Assembly (NCBI RefSeq): GCF_024489055.1
Contig: NC_090238.1
Location: 1,628,501 to 1,692,500 of the forward strand
DNA: 64,000 nt
Source of the DNA: Chanodichthys erythropterus
Taxonomy: Eukaryota > Chordata > Actinopteri > Cypriniformes > Xenocyprididae
Direction: 5' to 3'
The position numbers and the translations under genes are program-made. Numbering within the stretch: the stretch's first letter is position 1; each line of letters starts with the position of its first letter. Shown here piece by piece: positions 14,560 to 25,817 of the stretch. Below the pieces are notes generated by a model. The model searched no databases and was not told the DNA's origin. It saw nothing but the letters and a program-made list of their open reading frames with translations.

Positions 14560-16680
14560 ACAACACAACGAAATCGAGCCACAAAACAATAAAATCGAGC
14601 CACAACACAACGAAATAAAGCCACAACACAACGAAATCGAGCCACAACACAGCGAAATAAAGCCACACAAATCGAGCCAAAACACAACGAAATCGAGCCA
14701 CAACACAACAAATTAAAGCCACAACACAACGAAATAAAGCCACAACACAACGAAATAAAGCCACAACACAACGAAATAAAGCCACAACACAACGAAATCG
14801 AGCCACAACACAACGAAATCGAGCCACAACACAACGAAATAAAGCCACAACACAACGAAATCGAGCCACAACACAACGAAATAAAGCCACAACACAACGA
14901 AATCGAGCCACAACACAACGAAATAAAGCCACAACACAACGAAATCGAGCCACAACACAACGAAATAAAGCCACAACACAACGTAATCGAGCCACAACAC
15001 AACGAAATAAAGCCACAACACAACGTAATCGAGCCACAACACAACGAAATCGAGCCACAACGAAATCGAGCCAAAACACTACGAAATCGAGCCACAACAC
15101 AACGAAATAAAGCCACAACACAATGAAATAAAGCCACAATACAACGAAATAAAGCCACAACACAACGAAATCGAGCCACAACACAACGAAATAAAGCCAC
15201 AACACAACAAAATCAAGCAACAACAGAACGAAATCGAGCCACAACACAACGAAATCGAGCCACATCACAACGAAATCGAGCCACAACACAACGAAATAAA
15301 GCCACAACACAATGAAATCGAGCCACAACACAATGAAATCGAGACACAACACAATGAAATTGAGCCACAACACAACGAAATAAAGCCACAACACAACGAA
15401 ATAAAGCCACATCACAACGAAATCGAGCCACAACACAACGAAATCAAGCCACAACACAACGAAATCGAGCCACAACGCAACAAAATCGAGCCACAACACA
15501 ACGAAATCGAGCCACAACACAACGAAATCGAGCTACAACACAACGAAATCGAGCTACAACACAACGAAATCGAGCCACAACACAATGAAATCGAGCCACA
15601 AACAACGAAATAAAGCCACAACACAACGAAATAAAGCCACAACACAACGAAATCGAGCCACAACACAACGAAATCGAGCCACAACACAACGAAATAGAGC
15701 CACAACACAGCGAAATAAAGCCACACAAATCGAGCCAAAACACAACGAAATCGAGCCACAACACAACAAATTAAAGCCACAACACAACGAAATAAAGCCA
15801 CAACACAACGAAATAAAGCCACAACACAACGAAATAAAGCCACAACACAACGAAATCGAGCCACAACACAACGAAATCGAGCCACAACACAACGAAATAA
15901 AGCCACAACACAACGAAATCGAGCCACAACACAACGAAATAAAGCCACAACACAACGAAATCGAGCCACAACACAACGAAATAAAGCCACAACACAACGA
16001 AATCGAGCCACAACACAACGAAATAAAGCCACAACACAACGTAATCGAGCCACAACACAACGAAATAAAGCCACAACACAACGTAATCGAGCCACAACAC
16101 AACGAAATCGAGCCACAACGAAATCGAGCCAAAACACTACGAAATCGAGCCACAACACAACGAAATAAAGCCACAACACAATGAAATAAAGCCACAATAC
16201 AACGAAATAAAGCCACAACACAACAAAATCGAGCCACAACACAACGAAATAAAGCCACAACACAACAAAATCAAGCAACAACAGAACGAAATCGAGCCAC
16301 AACACAACGAAATCGAGCCACATCACAACGAAATCGAGCCACAACACAACGAAATAAAGCCACAACACAATGAAATCGAGCCACAACACAATGAAATCGA
16401 GACACAACACAATGAAATTGAGCCACAACACAACGAAATAAAGCCACAACACAACGAAATAAAGCCACATCACAACGAAATCGAGCCACAACACAACGAA
16501 ATCAAGCCACAACACAACGAAATCGAGCCACAACGCAACAAAATCGAGCCACAACACAACGAAATCGAGCCACAACACAACGAAATCGAGCTACAACACA
16601 ACGAAATCGAGCTACAACACAACGAAATCGAGCCACAACACAATGAAATCGAGCCACAAACAACGAAATAAAGCCACAAC
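14560..16680 (+). repeat. Higher-order repeat of 1,058 bp, two copies
   Basis: Marker units recur with an offset of 1,058 bp: open frames 14713-15060 and 15771-16118 are identical, as are 15213-15431 and 16271-16489. Each copy contains a shortened junction (AAAGCCACACAAATCGAG), GTAATCGAG units, and the CAAGCAACAACAGAACG marker. 1,058 is not a multiple of 21, which reflects irregular units inside the block. Confidence 0.85.
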
Positions 16681-16901
16681 ACAACGAAATAAAGCCACAA
16701 CACAACGAAATCGAGCCACAACACAACGAAATCGAGCCACAACACAACGAAATAGAGCCACAACACAACGAAATCGAGCCACAACACAACGAAATCGAGA
16801 CACAACACAACGAAATCGAGACACAACACAACGAAATCGAGCCACAACACAACGAAATAAAGCCACAACACAACGAAATCGAGCCACAACACAACGAAAT
16901 T

Positions 16902-17280
16902 GAATCTGTATTATACAGCCACCTGTATTAAGTTCCCTTCATCATGCGCATCAAAATCATTCACAGGTATAAATATGAAGCTATTGTGCACACAGATGAT
17001 TTTGAATTAATATTTCATGTCGATATACAATGTTTACATAATTAAAACTAATCATGGTAGTGATATCTTTGTAAGACCTGTCGCCTTTATAGAACATTGG
17101 TAAGGAAAACTAAACTTTCTCAGGTCTGAGAGCCCTCTAGTGGTCAGGAGCATTTCAGTTGTATTGTGACTCGATTTCATTGTGTTGTGGCTTGTTTCCA
17201 TTGTGTTGTGAACTTATGTTTGTTTTTTAATTTCGTCGTGCTGTGCACTATTGGGCCACCGTAGTTGCATGCCTTATGCT
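16902..17280 (+). repeat. Unique spacer inside the array, copy 1 of a perfect 379-bp duplication
   Basis: Non-satellite sequence that interrupts the array. It is identical, as far as I can read, to 19,811-20,189, with a constant offset of 2,909 bp. Its right part holds three degenerate units of the minisatellite in reverse orientation, at about 17,170-17,191, 17,192-17,212 and 17,229-17,247. The right junction reads ATGCT then ACAACAGAACG, returning directly into the array. Confidence 0.95.
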
Positions 17281-19810
17281 ACAACAGAACGAAATCGAGC
17301 CACAACACAACGAAATCGAGCCACATCACAACGAAATCGAGCCACAACACAACGAAATAAAGCCACAACACAATGAAATCGAGCCACAACACAATGAAAT
17401 CGAGACACAACACAATGAAATTGAGCCACAACACAACGAAATAAAGCCACAACACAACGAAATAAAGCCACAACACAACGAAATCGAGCCACAACACAAC
17501 GAAATCGAGCCACAACACAACGAAATCGAGCCACAAAACAATAAAATCGAGCCACAACACAACGAAATAAAGCCACAACACAACGAAATCGAGCCACAAC
17601 ACAACGAAATAAAGCCACACAAATCGAGCCAAAACACAACGAAATCGAGCCACAACACAACAAATTAAAGCCACAACACAACGAAATAAAGCCACAACAC
17701 AACGAAATAAAGCCACAACACAACGAAATCGAGCCACAACACAACGAAATCGAGCCACAACACAACGAAATAAAGCCACAACACAACGAAATCGAGCCAC
17801 AACACAACGAAATAAAGCCACAACACAACGAAATCGAGCCACAACACAACGAAATAAAGCCACAACACAACGAAATCGAGCCACAACACAACGAAATAAA
17901 GCCACAACACAACGTAATCGAGCCACAACACAACGAAATAAAGCCACAACACAACGTAATCGAGCCACAACGAAATCGAGCCACAACACAACAACGAAAA
18001 CGAAATAAAGCCACAACACAACAAAATCAAGCAACAACAGAACGAAATCGAGCCACAACACAACGAAATCGAGCCACATCACAACGAAATCGAGCCACAA
18101 CACAACGAAATAAAGCCACAACACAATGAAATCGAGCCACAACACAATGAAATCGAGACACAACACAATGAAATTGAGCCACAACACAACGAAATAAAGC
18201 CACAACACAACGAAATAAAGCCACAACACAACGAAATCGAGCCACAACACAACGAAATCGAGCCACAACACAACGAAATCGAGCCACAAAACAATAAAAT
18301 CGAGCCACAACACAACGAAATAAAGCCACAACACAACGAAATCGAGCCACAACACAACGAAATAAAGCCACACAAATCGAGCCAAAACACAACGAAATCG
18401 AGCCACAACACAACAAATTAAAGCCACAACACAACGAAATAAAGCCACAACACAACGAAATAAAGCCACAACACAACGAAATAAAGCCACAACACAACGA
18501 AATCGAGCCACAACACAACGAAATCGAGCCACAACACAACGAAATAAAGCCACAACACAACGAAATCGAGCCACAACACAACGAAATAAAGCCACAACAC
18601 AACGAAATCGAGCCACAACACAACGAAATAAAGCCACAACACAACGAAATCGAGCCACAACACAACGAAATAAAGCCACAACACAACGTAATCGAGCCAC
18701 AACACAACGAAATAAAGCCACAACACAACGTAATCGAGCCACAACACAACGAAATCGAGCCACAACGAAATCGAGCCACAACACAACAACGAAAACGAAA
18801 TAAAGCCACAACACAACAAAATCAAGCAACAACAGAACGAAATCGAGCCACAACACAACGAAATCGAGCCACATCACAACGAAATCGAGCCACAACACAA
18901 CGAAATAAAGCCACAACACAATGAAATCGAGCCACAACACAATGAAATCGAGACACAACACAATGAAATTGAGCCACAACACAACGAAATAAAGCCACAA
19001 CACAACGAAATAAAGCCACATCACAACGAAATCGAGCCACAACACAACGAAATCAAGCCACAACACAACGAAATCGAGCCACAACGCAACAAAATCGAGC
19101 CACAACACAACGAAATCGAGCCACAACACAACGAAATCGAGCTACAACACAACGAAATCGAGCTACATCACAACGAAATCGAGCCACAACACAACGAAAT
19201 AAAGCCACAACACAATGAAATCGAGCCACAACACAATGAAATCGAGACACAACACAATGAAATTGAGCCACAACACAACGAAATAAAGCCACAACACAAC
19301 GAAATAAAGCCACATCACAACGAAATCGAGCCACAACACAACGAAATCAAGCCACAACACAACGAAATCGAGCCACAACGCAACAAAATCGAGCCACAAC
19401 ACAACGAAATCGAGCCACAACACAACGAAATCGAGCTACAACACAACGAAATCGAGCTACAACACAACGAAATCGAGCCACAACACAATGAAATCGAGCC
19501 ACAACACAACGAAATAAAGCCACAACACAACGAAATCGAGCCACAACACAACGAAATCGAGCCACAACACAACGAAATAGAGCCACAACACAACGAAATC
19601 GAGACACAACACAACGAAATCGAGACACAACACAACGAAATCGAGCCACAACACAACGAAATAGAGCCACAACACAACGAAATCGAGCCACAACACAACG
19701 AAATCGAGACACAACACAACGAAATCGAGACACAACACAACGAAATCGAGCCACAACACAACGAAATAAAGCCACAACACAACGAAATCGAGCCACAACA
19801 CAACGAAATT
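17281..19810 (+). repeat. 21-bp minisatellite array, second block with 753/795-bp higher-order repeats
   Basis: Same 21-bp unit in the same orientation as the main block. The CAACAACAGAACG marker recurs at about 17,281, 18,034 (753 bp later) and 18,829 (795 bp later, two units more). The last 200 bp before 19,810, with paired GAGACA units, match the last 200 bp before 16,900. This supports a tandem duplication of the whole array end plus spacer. Confidence 0.93.
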
Positions 19811-20189
19811 GAATCTGTATTATACAGCCACCTGTATTAAGTTCCCTTCATCATGCGCATCAAAATCATTCACAGGTATAAATATGAAGCTATTGTGCAC
19901 ACAGATGATTTTGAATTAATATTTCATGTCGATATACAATGTTTACATAATTAAAACTAATCATGGTAGTGATATCTTTGTAAGACCTGTCGCCTTTATA
20001 GAACATTGGTAAGGAAAACTAAACTTTCTCAGGTCTGAGAGCCCTCTAGTGGTCAGGAGCATTTCAGTTGTATTGTGACTCGATTTCATTGTGTTGTGGC
20101 TTGTTTCCATTGTGTTGTGAACTTATGTTTGTTTTTTAATTTCGTCGTGCTGTGCACTATTGGGCCACCGTAGTTGCATGCCTTATGCT
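19811..20189 (+). repeat. Unique spacer, copy 2, right flank of the array
   Basis: Second perfect copy of the 379-bp spacer. Here it continues into ordinary unique DNA (after ATGCT comes TGTGGATTACC), so this copy marks the true right edge of the satellite. The same inverted degenerate units are at about 20,079-20,122 and 20,138-20,156. Confidence 0.95.
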
Positions 20190-20983
20190 TGTGGATTACC
20201 TGCACTGTAAAAAAATATTTTCATGATTTGTTATCACAACATTTTTTCTTTTGTCAAATCAACTTAAATAATTAATGTGGTTCAGATAACATAATACCTA
20301 CAGTTTATGTCGATTAAACAAATCGCCTTTATTGTATTAATTAATTTTAAATTTAATGACCTCCAAATTTTAAAGCAACCAGGTAACTTACTTTTTTAAG
20401 TTTAACCAACTATAGAAAGCAAAATTCCCTTCAATAGAATTTGAACTGAGAAATGAAAAGCAAAGTTTGTCAGTAGTTTGTTGACTTGACAAAGCCTTGA
20501 TAGTTTAGAAGTTTTAAATGCATTGATGACTGAAAGTTTTACTATATTTTTTTAAAGCTGTAATTCAGTGTGCTCCTTTTTAGTACTGTCTTTCCAATTT
20601 GACTTCTTGGGTGGCCAATTAAAATTCACACTCATCATGAATTGAATTTCAGTCAGTTCTTCAATTCTAAATTTTGCACAACCCTGATGGATACAGTGTT
20701 TAATCATTTCAGGCATCTAAATTCACTAAATGAATTTTCCATATTTGGAGATTGTAGTACAGTCACAGTGGGACGCCACACTTTCAACAGGTGTCATTTC
20801 AGAAAAAAATCAATGAATTTATATTTTATATTTTAAGAGTAGTGGTAGGTTCTCTATAGTGTGTGATTTAGCCAATAGGGATTATGCAGTTAGGCTATTT
20901 CAGACATTATTTTTCCCACCCTCAAAATGCATCAGTTCTGCACGAATCAAGTACATCATTTTAATGTCCTAATCTTTATTTAT
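20190..20983. other. Intergenic, AT-rich, probable MITE fragment at the start
   Basis: No gene seen. The first 240 bp begin with a CACTGTAAAAAAAT end typical of TA-target MITEs in fish, but the partner end was not located. The rest is AT-rich without recognisable features. Confidence 0.4.
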
Positions 20984-22230
20984 AGGGGTCATGAATTTTC
21001 CTTGAGCTTTTGATATATAAGAGTTCATCGTACTGTAAGAATATCCTGTAAGTTTCCGAACTGAAATCTTCCTTGTTAGTCCAATAAAAGCTTTTATTGA
21101 CTCCAGAACCAGAGAACGACTGATCCTGGAATGTGTCTATAGATGGTGAAACTCCGCCTCCACTGAAGAAATCAACGCCCACTTCATCATCACAGCGTTA
21201 GCCCCGCCCACTGGTGTGTTAGTGAGATGAGGAGGAGAGAAGAGCGATACAGGACTAAAATAACATCCCCTTTCAAAGGATCCTAATGCAGGAATATGAT
21301 TATTTATTTTCATCAATGTGAATGTCTCAGTTGAGCTTTATTTATTTGTGTTCGGTTCATTTCACTGTGGATTCTTTGGTAAATCAATCTCATTTCAGCG
21401 CAATCAGCATTTACGATATGAACTCGACAGTAATGCAACAACATGTCAGTAACTGTGTTCATTCTAATGCCTGATCTGATATTAATGATTCATGTACAGT
21501 CACATGATCTTTGTGTGTGTGTCAGTAAATCAAACCAGTGACTAAACGCTCAACTTCACCTTGTTTCTCTTAGTAGGATGAAAATAATCTGTTATTTAAG
21601 CTGTTATTTAAATTATATAAAGAAAGCGATCAAAGAACGCTCCCTTTACAATCGCTGGAGCTGTCAATCAAACAGATTGAATTTATCAGTGACTGAGTTC
21701 TGGACTCACACCAAAACTCCCGTTTTATTCAACGAATCTCTTGTGTTACATCTTGTGTTACAACATTGTGTTACATCACGTTTGCACTGTTAGTTATGAT
21801 GAAACCATTAGTTAGTGTGCAGAAATTGAGTTTCAGTGACGAGATCACTGCTTTCATGAGCTCAACATGTCTGTGATTGACTACATGATCATCACTGCAA
21901 CCTTTCATGCCACGATCTGAATATAATGCCATATATTTAAATGTAATGCTATAATCAACACTTTTCACGATTAGTTAACCTTGAGAGCTGTAATAGTATA
22001 AACGCGCTAAAAGAGACAGTAATACTAGCTATTTCATATTCAAACATGTCAGCCAATCACAGCAGTGGGCGTTTACACTGAAGTCTCACAGAGACACGCC
22101 CCTTAAAACAGAGCGTTCAAATCAGAGGCTAAAATCAGGGTAGGAAAAATGACTTTTATTTTTAAATTATGACAATTTTTGATGTAAAAAGCATACTAAC
22201 ATTATAAGTGCACCCCAGGAAACATTATAG
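20984..22230 (+). mobile_element. Non-autonomous DNA transposon; inverted partner at 57.6-58.6 kb
   Basis: About 1.0 kb from AGGGGTCATGAATT (20,984) to about 22,012 is present in reverse complement at 57,555-58,560. The shared parts include a stretch around AATAAAAGCTTTTATTG and a GATGATGAAGT-type segment. This copy extends further right to about 22,230. There is no coding capacity. The ends resemble the TTAA-target non-autonomous elements common in cyprinids; superfamily assignment is inference. Confidence 0.7.
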
Positions 22231-22541
22231 AAAAATAATAAAAAAACACAGTTCATAAACCCTTGAATGCTGTAAACTCACATTCTGTCTACCTTACACA
22301 AACACACAACATGCTCTTAGATGGAGAAAATGTCTGACATAATGCCAATAAACACTATATAGGCTATAGAACCTTTTCAGCTTAGTTATATTATGCTCTC
22401 TGCGCAATATGCCCATTTGTACTGACAGGCGTCTGAACGCGTTTCGCAGAGGAAAAACGCAAATGCACTGCACAAAACACAAAGCAGCAGCAGCTTCAGC
22501 CCAGACACATGCTCAGCACTGGAATCCCAACACGTAGTTAT

Positions 22542-22593
22542 CCTTATATGGCCATTTTCCTGTTTGGCAGTGTTACGTCACTGCGTGACGTGA
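22542..22593 (+). promoter_or_regulatory. CArG box plus CRE-like cluster upstream of fos
   Basis: CCTTATATGG at 22,542-22,551 fits the serum-response CArG consensus CC(A/T)6GG exactly, and an ETS-type GGAA lies just downstream on the minus strand. TTACGTCA (22,573-22,580) and TGACGTGA (22,586-22,593) resemble CREs. Mammalian FOS is controlled by an SRE and a CRE, so the set is plausible. It lies about 0.6 kb from the TATA box at 23,166, further than in mammals. Factor binding is inferred. Confidence 0.5.
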
Positions 22594-23165
22594 GCAGGTG
22601 CAGATGCAGAGACTGGAGAGGATAGAGACGCACATTAAATATACGTTTGATTAGGCCTATAAGCGATTGAAAAACGGCTTAACAAAATATATAATCATCA
22701 ATGAAATTATTTCTACTAAAAAGTCGGTCCAATATCTTCTCTCTCTCTTTTTTTTTTTCCTTTCTTTCAGTTTATTTGTTGCTGAATTAGCTATGCAACA
22801 TGACAGCAGAACACAGATCAAATGCTGTAGTGTCGAATGTGAGCATAAGTTTGCATGAAATGATCATGTTTTAAAATACGTCGTGCATTATTCATAAGGT
22901 CTTTATGCATATCAGGGTCCATCAGAATTTTATGAATGAATATGTAGCACGGACCACGTTTCGTCCTCGCAGGGGTTCCCCATCGATTCACGCGCGCAGC
23001 TTCACTACAGCAATATTTAGTGAAGGCAAATCTTAGCTGAAAATGGATTAAACAATAATATGCACAAATGTGCACAGAAAACTCAGTTTTCCTCGCATGT
23101 CCTCCAGAGGAGCTCCCCACATGCGGAATGGTACGGCCCGTTTCATTCATAAAATCCAGGCGCAC

Positions 23166-23173
23166 TATAAATA
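23166..23173 (+). promoter_or_regulatory. fos TATA box
   Basis: TATAAATA lies 144 bp upstream of the start codon, between GC-rich flanks. This predicts transcription start near 23,195 and a 5' UTR of about 115 bp. An in-frame TAG at 23,280 precedes the ATG. Confidence 0.65.
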
Positions 23174-23309
23174 GGAGCTCGCGCAGCTGAGTGTCACTGA
23201 CCAGGTTTATAAACCTGGAGAGAGCGACTCCAACATCACGAAGCGAGTTCTTGGACCAGAAGAGCTGGAATCCAGTCAATAGTTTCGTCTTTCCGTGAGT
23301 GCTGGAGAA

Positions 23310-23408
23310 ATGTTCCTGAGCAAAGAGAAGACTGATCCGGACTCTGCCGGGGACGCGCGCGCGCACCAGCCTTGCGCGGATGCGCCGATGGACAGCAGCA
23401 GCTCACAG
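23310..23408 (+). CDS. fos: fos exon 1 (residues 1-33)
   Basis: Encodes an N-terminus starting MFLSKEKTDPD and ending in SSSSQ, followed by the donor GTATGACAG. The ATG at 23,310 is the first in frame after a TAG at 23,280. The 33 residues show no clear likeness to the c-Fos start of mammals, which is longer and rich in Ser and Tyr. The exon is accepted because of the upstream TATA box, the donor, and the phase-0 join ending in Gln just as in FOS. It is the least certain exon; an unseen alternative first exon is possible. Confidence 0.75.
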
Positions 23409-23944
23409 GTATGACAGATGTTTTCACTTTCATGCTATACATCATCATAAAACCCAAGGCATCCGAGGCATGTGCTTTAATTGCTAATAAGTAACACAAA
23501 TGCATCCCTGTATCAGTGTTTGGAGATGTGTTATTCTGAATTACGTGTTATTAAATGTTTGCGTATTTTGAATAGGCCAGCAGACTATCGCTTCATCTCT
23601 TTATCAGATGTTGAATGTGATGTTGTGTCGCGCATCCTTTGCGATGCACTGAAACCTGGTAAAGCATTGTAAAAATGCAGCTGTTCATTGAGCAAAATAA
23701 ATCCAGTGAGGAGAGCCCACAGCAGCTCTGCGTAAGCATTGACGTCAGAGACAATGCAAAAGTTAAATATTGATCAGGAGACTATTTTTAGATGCGCGAC
23801 TGTATTTAAAGAAAGAGTCATAAGTGTGAATTAATAAAGAGATCTTTTGAAGTCTGGCTACCCAGATGCGCGTAAATCAGTGTTGTGTTTATGTAGCTGG
23901 ACTGAATTATTTCCCCGTCGCAATCATCATCATCATCATCACAG

Positions 23945-24142
23945 GGCTCGTGCGCGGATGCCGAGTCTCCGGGCTCGTTCGTCCCGACGGTCACGGCGAT
24001 CTCCAGCACGCCAGACCTGCAGTGGATGGTCCAGCCGACGATCATCACGTCTGTGTCTCCGTCTCTGGCTAGAGCCGAGAGCAAGAGCAAGAACGCTGGG
24101 AACAAGGGGAAAAGCGCTGCCAGGAAGAGCAAGAGCGAGCAG
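23945..24142 (+). CDS. fos: fos exon 2 (residues 34-99)
   Basis: Acceptor CATCACAG and donor GTACGTGG flank 198 bp. It carries the conserved Fos-family box FVPTVTAISTSPDLQWMVQP at residues about 45-64, followed by a Ser/Lys-rich basic stretch ending in SEQ. Human exon 2 is 252 bp, so this version is shortened after the box. Confidence 0.93.
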
Positions 24143-24407
24143 GTACGTGGCTGCGTGTCTGGCACGCGTGCTGTTCTGTGATGGAGCATGTGCCTGGCTG
24201 GGATTGATGGGGATGCAGCTCTAGCTTTGGCATGTTGCCTAGACCAGCAGCATCCACTTTATATTCAGGTCACAGCAAGTCTGCAACAATAGACTATTTT
24301 TAGACGCATTGCAGAGAAAGACGCTTTTGAATAAGTGGCGATAGAAGTCGAGTATTTTAGCACTGATTCTTCGACATGACAAGTGCGATTCGTCTTCCTT
24401 TGACTAG
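24143..24407 (+). other. fos intron 2
   Basis: A 265-bp GT-AG intron; nothing else recognisable inside. Confidence 0.9.
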
Positions 24408-24515
24408 CTCTCTCCGGAGGAAGAGGAGAAGAAGAGGATCAGGAGAGAGAGAAATAAAATGGCTGCAGCGAAGTGTCGCAACAGACGGAGAGAACTCACC
24501 GACACCCTGCAGGCT
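24408..24515 (+). CDS. fos: fos exon 3, bZIP basic region (residues 100-135)
   Basis: 108 bp, the same length as in mammals, with donor GTGAGTAC. It encodes LSPEEEEKKRIRR and then the DNA-contacting basic region with NKMAAAKCRNRRRE. The DNA-contact Asn115, Ala118, Ala119, Cys122 and Arg123 are all present, as is the first zipper leucine, Leu133. Confidence 0.97.
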
Positions 24516-24856
24516 GTGAGTACAGACTCCACTACTTCATTCACAAAATCACGCCTCTGTTTACTCACACACTGTTACAAAAGCAATCCATGACGCGACG
24601 CAGTTTTGCGCCATTCAAGCTAACAAGATATTGCGATTCTGGATGTTCTTTGAACGCTCGAAACTTTAAAAAACGGTAAGGGAACATTATTATTTTGCAA
24701 ACGTTATGGGAACGATACTTTTTAATGATCTGAAACAATTAGTAACATTTAACATAAAAAACCCTCCCATTAACTATGTATAAATAATGTTTTGTGCTAA
24801 CGTTTTGAGAACATTATTGATAACTTTCACTCTAAAAAACAACCCAAGTTGGGTTA

Positions 24857-25055
24857 CACTGCAAAAAAAAAAGTCAAAATTAAGTGAAGCAAGCAAAATA
24901 ATCTTAATCCAAACTGAAAACAAGATTATATAGCTTATTTTTGGTTTGATATAAGATTATTTTCCTTACAAGAAAAACAAGAAAATAATTTTTACTTGTC
25001 AAGAAAACATATTTTGACTAGAAACAAGTAAGTAAGAACAGCATTTTTTGCAGTG
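24857..25055. mobile_element. CACTGCAAAAAA-family MITE, 199 bp, TA target duplication
   Basis: Terminal inverted repeats CACTGCAAAAAA and TTTTTTGCAGTG are flanked by TA at 24,855-24,856 and 25,056-25,057. The interior is palindromic, with AATAATCTT and AAGATTATTTTC. TA duplication points to the Tc1/mariner group. It sits inside the outer CACTCT-family MITE. Confidence 0.85.
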
Positions 25056-25292
25056 TAAAAATTTAAAAACACAGTGTTTGGGTTGTTTTAACCCAATGGT
25101 TGGGTTAAATGTTTGTCCAACCTGTTGGGTAGTTTTATTTAACTCAACTATTGTTTAAAAATGACTACATGTCTGGCTTAAAATGAACCCAACATATGTT
25201 GGAAATGAACATTTGTTAATAAGTTTAATGATAACATGCATTAAATTGCTTATTAATAAATGTTCACCTTTTTATTATTATTGTTCCCTCTA

Positions 25293-25817
25293 CACTCTAA
25301 AAAATACTGGGTTAAAAACAACCCAAGTTGGGTTGAAAATGGACAAACCCAGCAATTGGTTTGTTTTAACCCAGTGGTTGGGTTAAATGTTTGCCCAGCG
25401 TGCTGGGTAGTTTTATTTAACTCAACTGTTGTATAAAAATGATTGTATTGCTTGCTTAAAATGAACCCAAAATATCCTGGAAATTAACATTTATTAATAT
25501 GTTTAATAAATGAGCATTTATTAATAAGATAATGAATAATAAACAATAAACATTTATTATATTGCTTTTTAATAAATATACTCCTTTTGATTATTATTGT
25601 TGCCTCTAGTAATTATGTGTCTGATTTTTAATTTCGCACCTATTTTGGATTCATTTTAAGCCAGACATATAGTCATTTTTAATCAGTAGTTAAATAAAAC
25701 TACCCAGCAGGTTGGACAAACATTTAACCCAACCACTGGGTTAAAACAACCCAATTGCTGGGGTTGTCCATTTTCAACCCAACTTGGGTTGTTTTTAACC
25801 AAACATTTTTTAGAGTG
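25293..25817. mobile_element. CACTCTAAAAAA-family MITE, inner copy, 525 bp, TA target duplication
   Basis: Complete copy with ends CACTCTAAAAAA and TTTTTTAGAGTG, flanked by TA at 25,291-25,292 and 25,818-25,819. The insertion site in the outer copy reads CCTCTA...TAGTAATTATG. The inner copy itself carries the undisturbed equivalent CCTCTAGTAATTATG at about 25,603-25,617, proving TA duplication and insertion of the family into itself. Confidence 0.9.

Larger units (their letters stand above)
1..16900 (+). repeat. 21-bp minisatellite array, main block
   Basis: Uninterrupted tandem array of a 21-bp unit, GAAATCGAG followed by CCACAACACAAC. It begins mid-unit at base 1, so it continues left of the window. 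The commonest alternative unit has ATAAAG in place of ATCGAG. Rarer ones have ATCAAACC, GAGCTA, CAATGAAAT, CAACAAAAT, ATTGAG or GAGACA. The plus strand is rich in A and C and almost free of T. Because 21 is a multiple of three and the canonical unit has no stop in any of the six frames, the array yields enormous spurious ORFs, for example 1320-6248 and 1289-6154 reading EIEPQHN or CCGSISL repeats. I see no promoter, splice pattern or non-repeat coding end to support a gene. There is no spacer structure, so it is not a CRISPR array. Confidence 0.97.

Noticed and set aside
1..16900. CRISPR-like array
   Set aside because: Units are contiguous without unique spacers, and the genomic context is a vertebrate.
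1..19810. Centromeric satellite
   Set aside because: The 21-bp unit is short, and the array lies a few kilobases from conserved single-copy genes; nothing supports a centromere.
22818..23366. 182-codon minus-strand ORF over fos exon 1 and promoter
   Set aside because: Antisense to a conserved promoter and exon; no domain; GC-rich strand shadow.
23818..24257. Overlapping ORFs on both strands around fos exon 2
   Set aside because: Shadows of the true exon in other frames; they read through splice sites.
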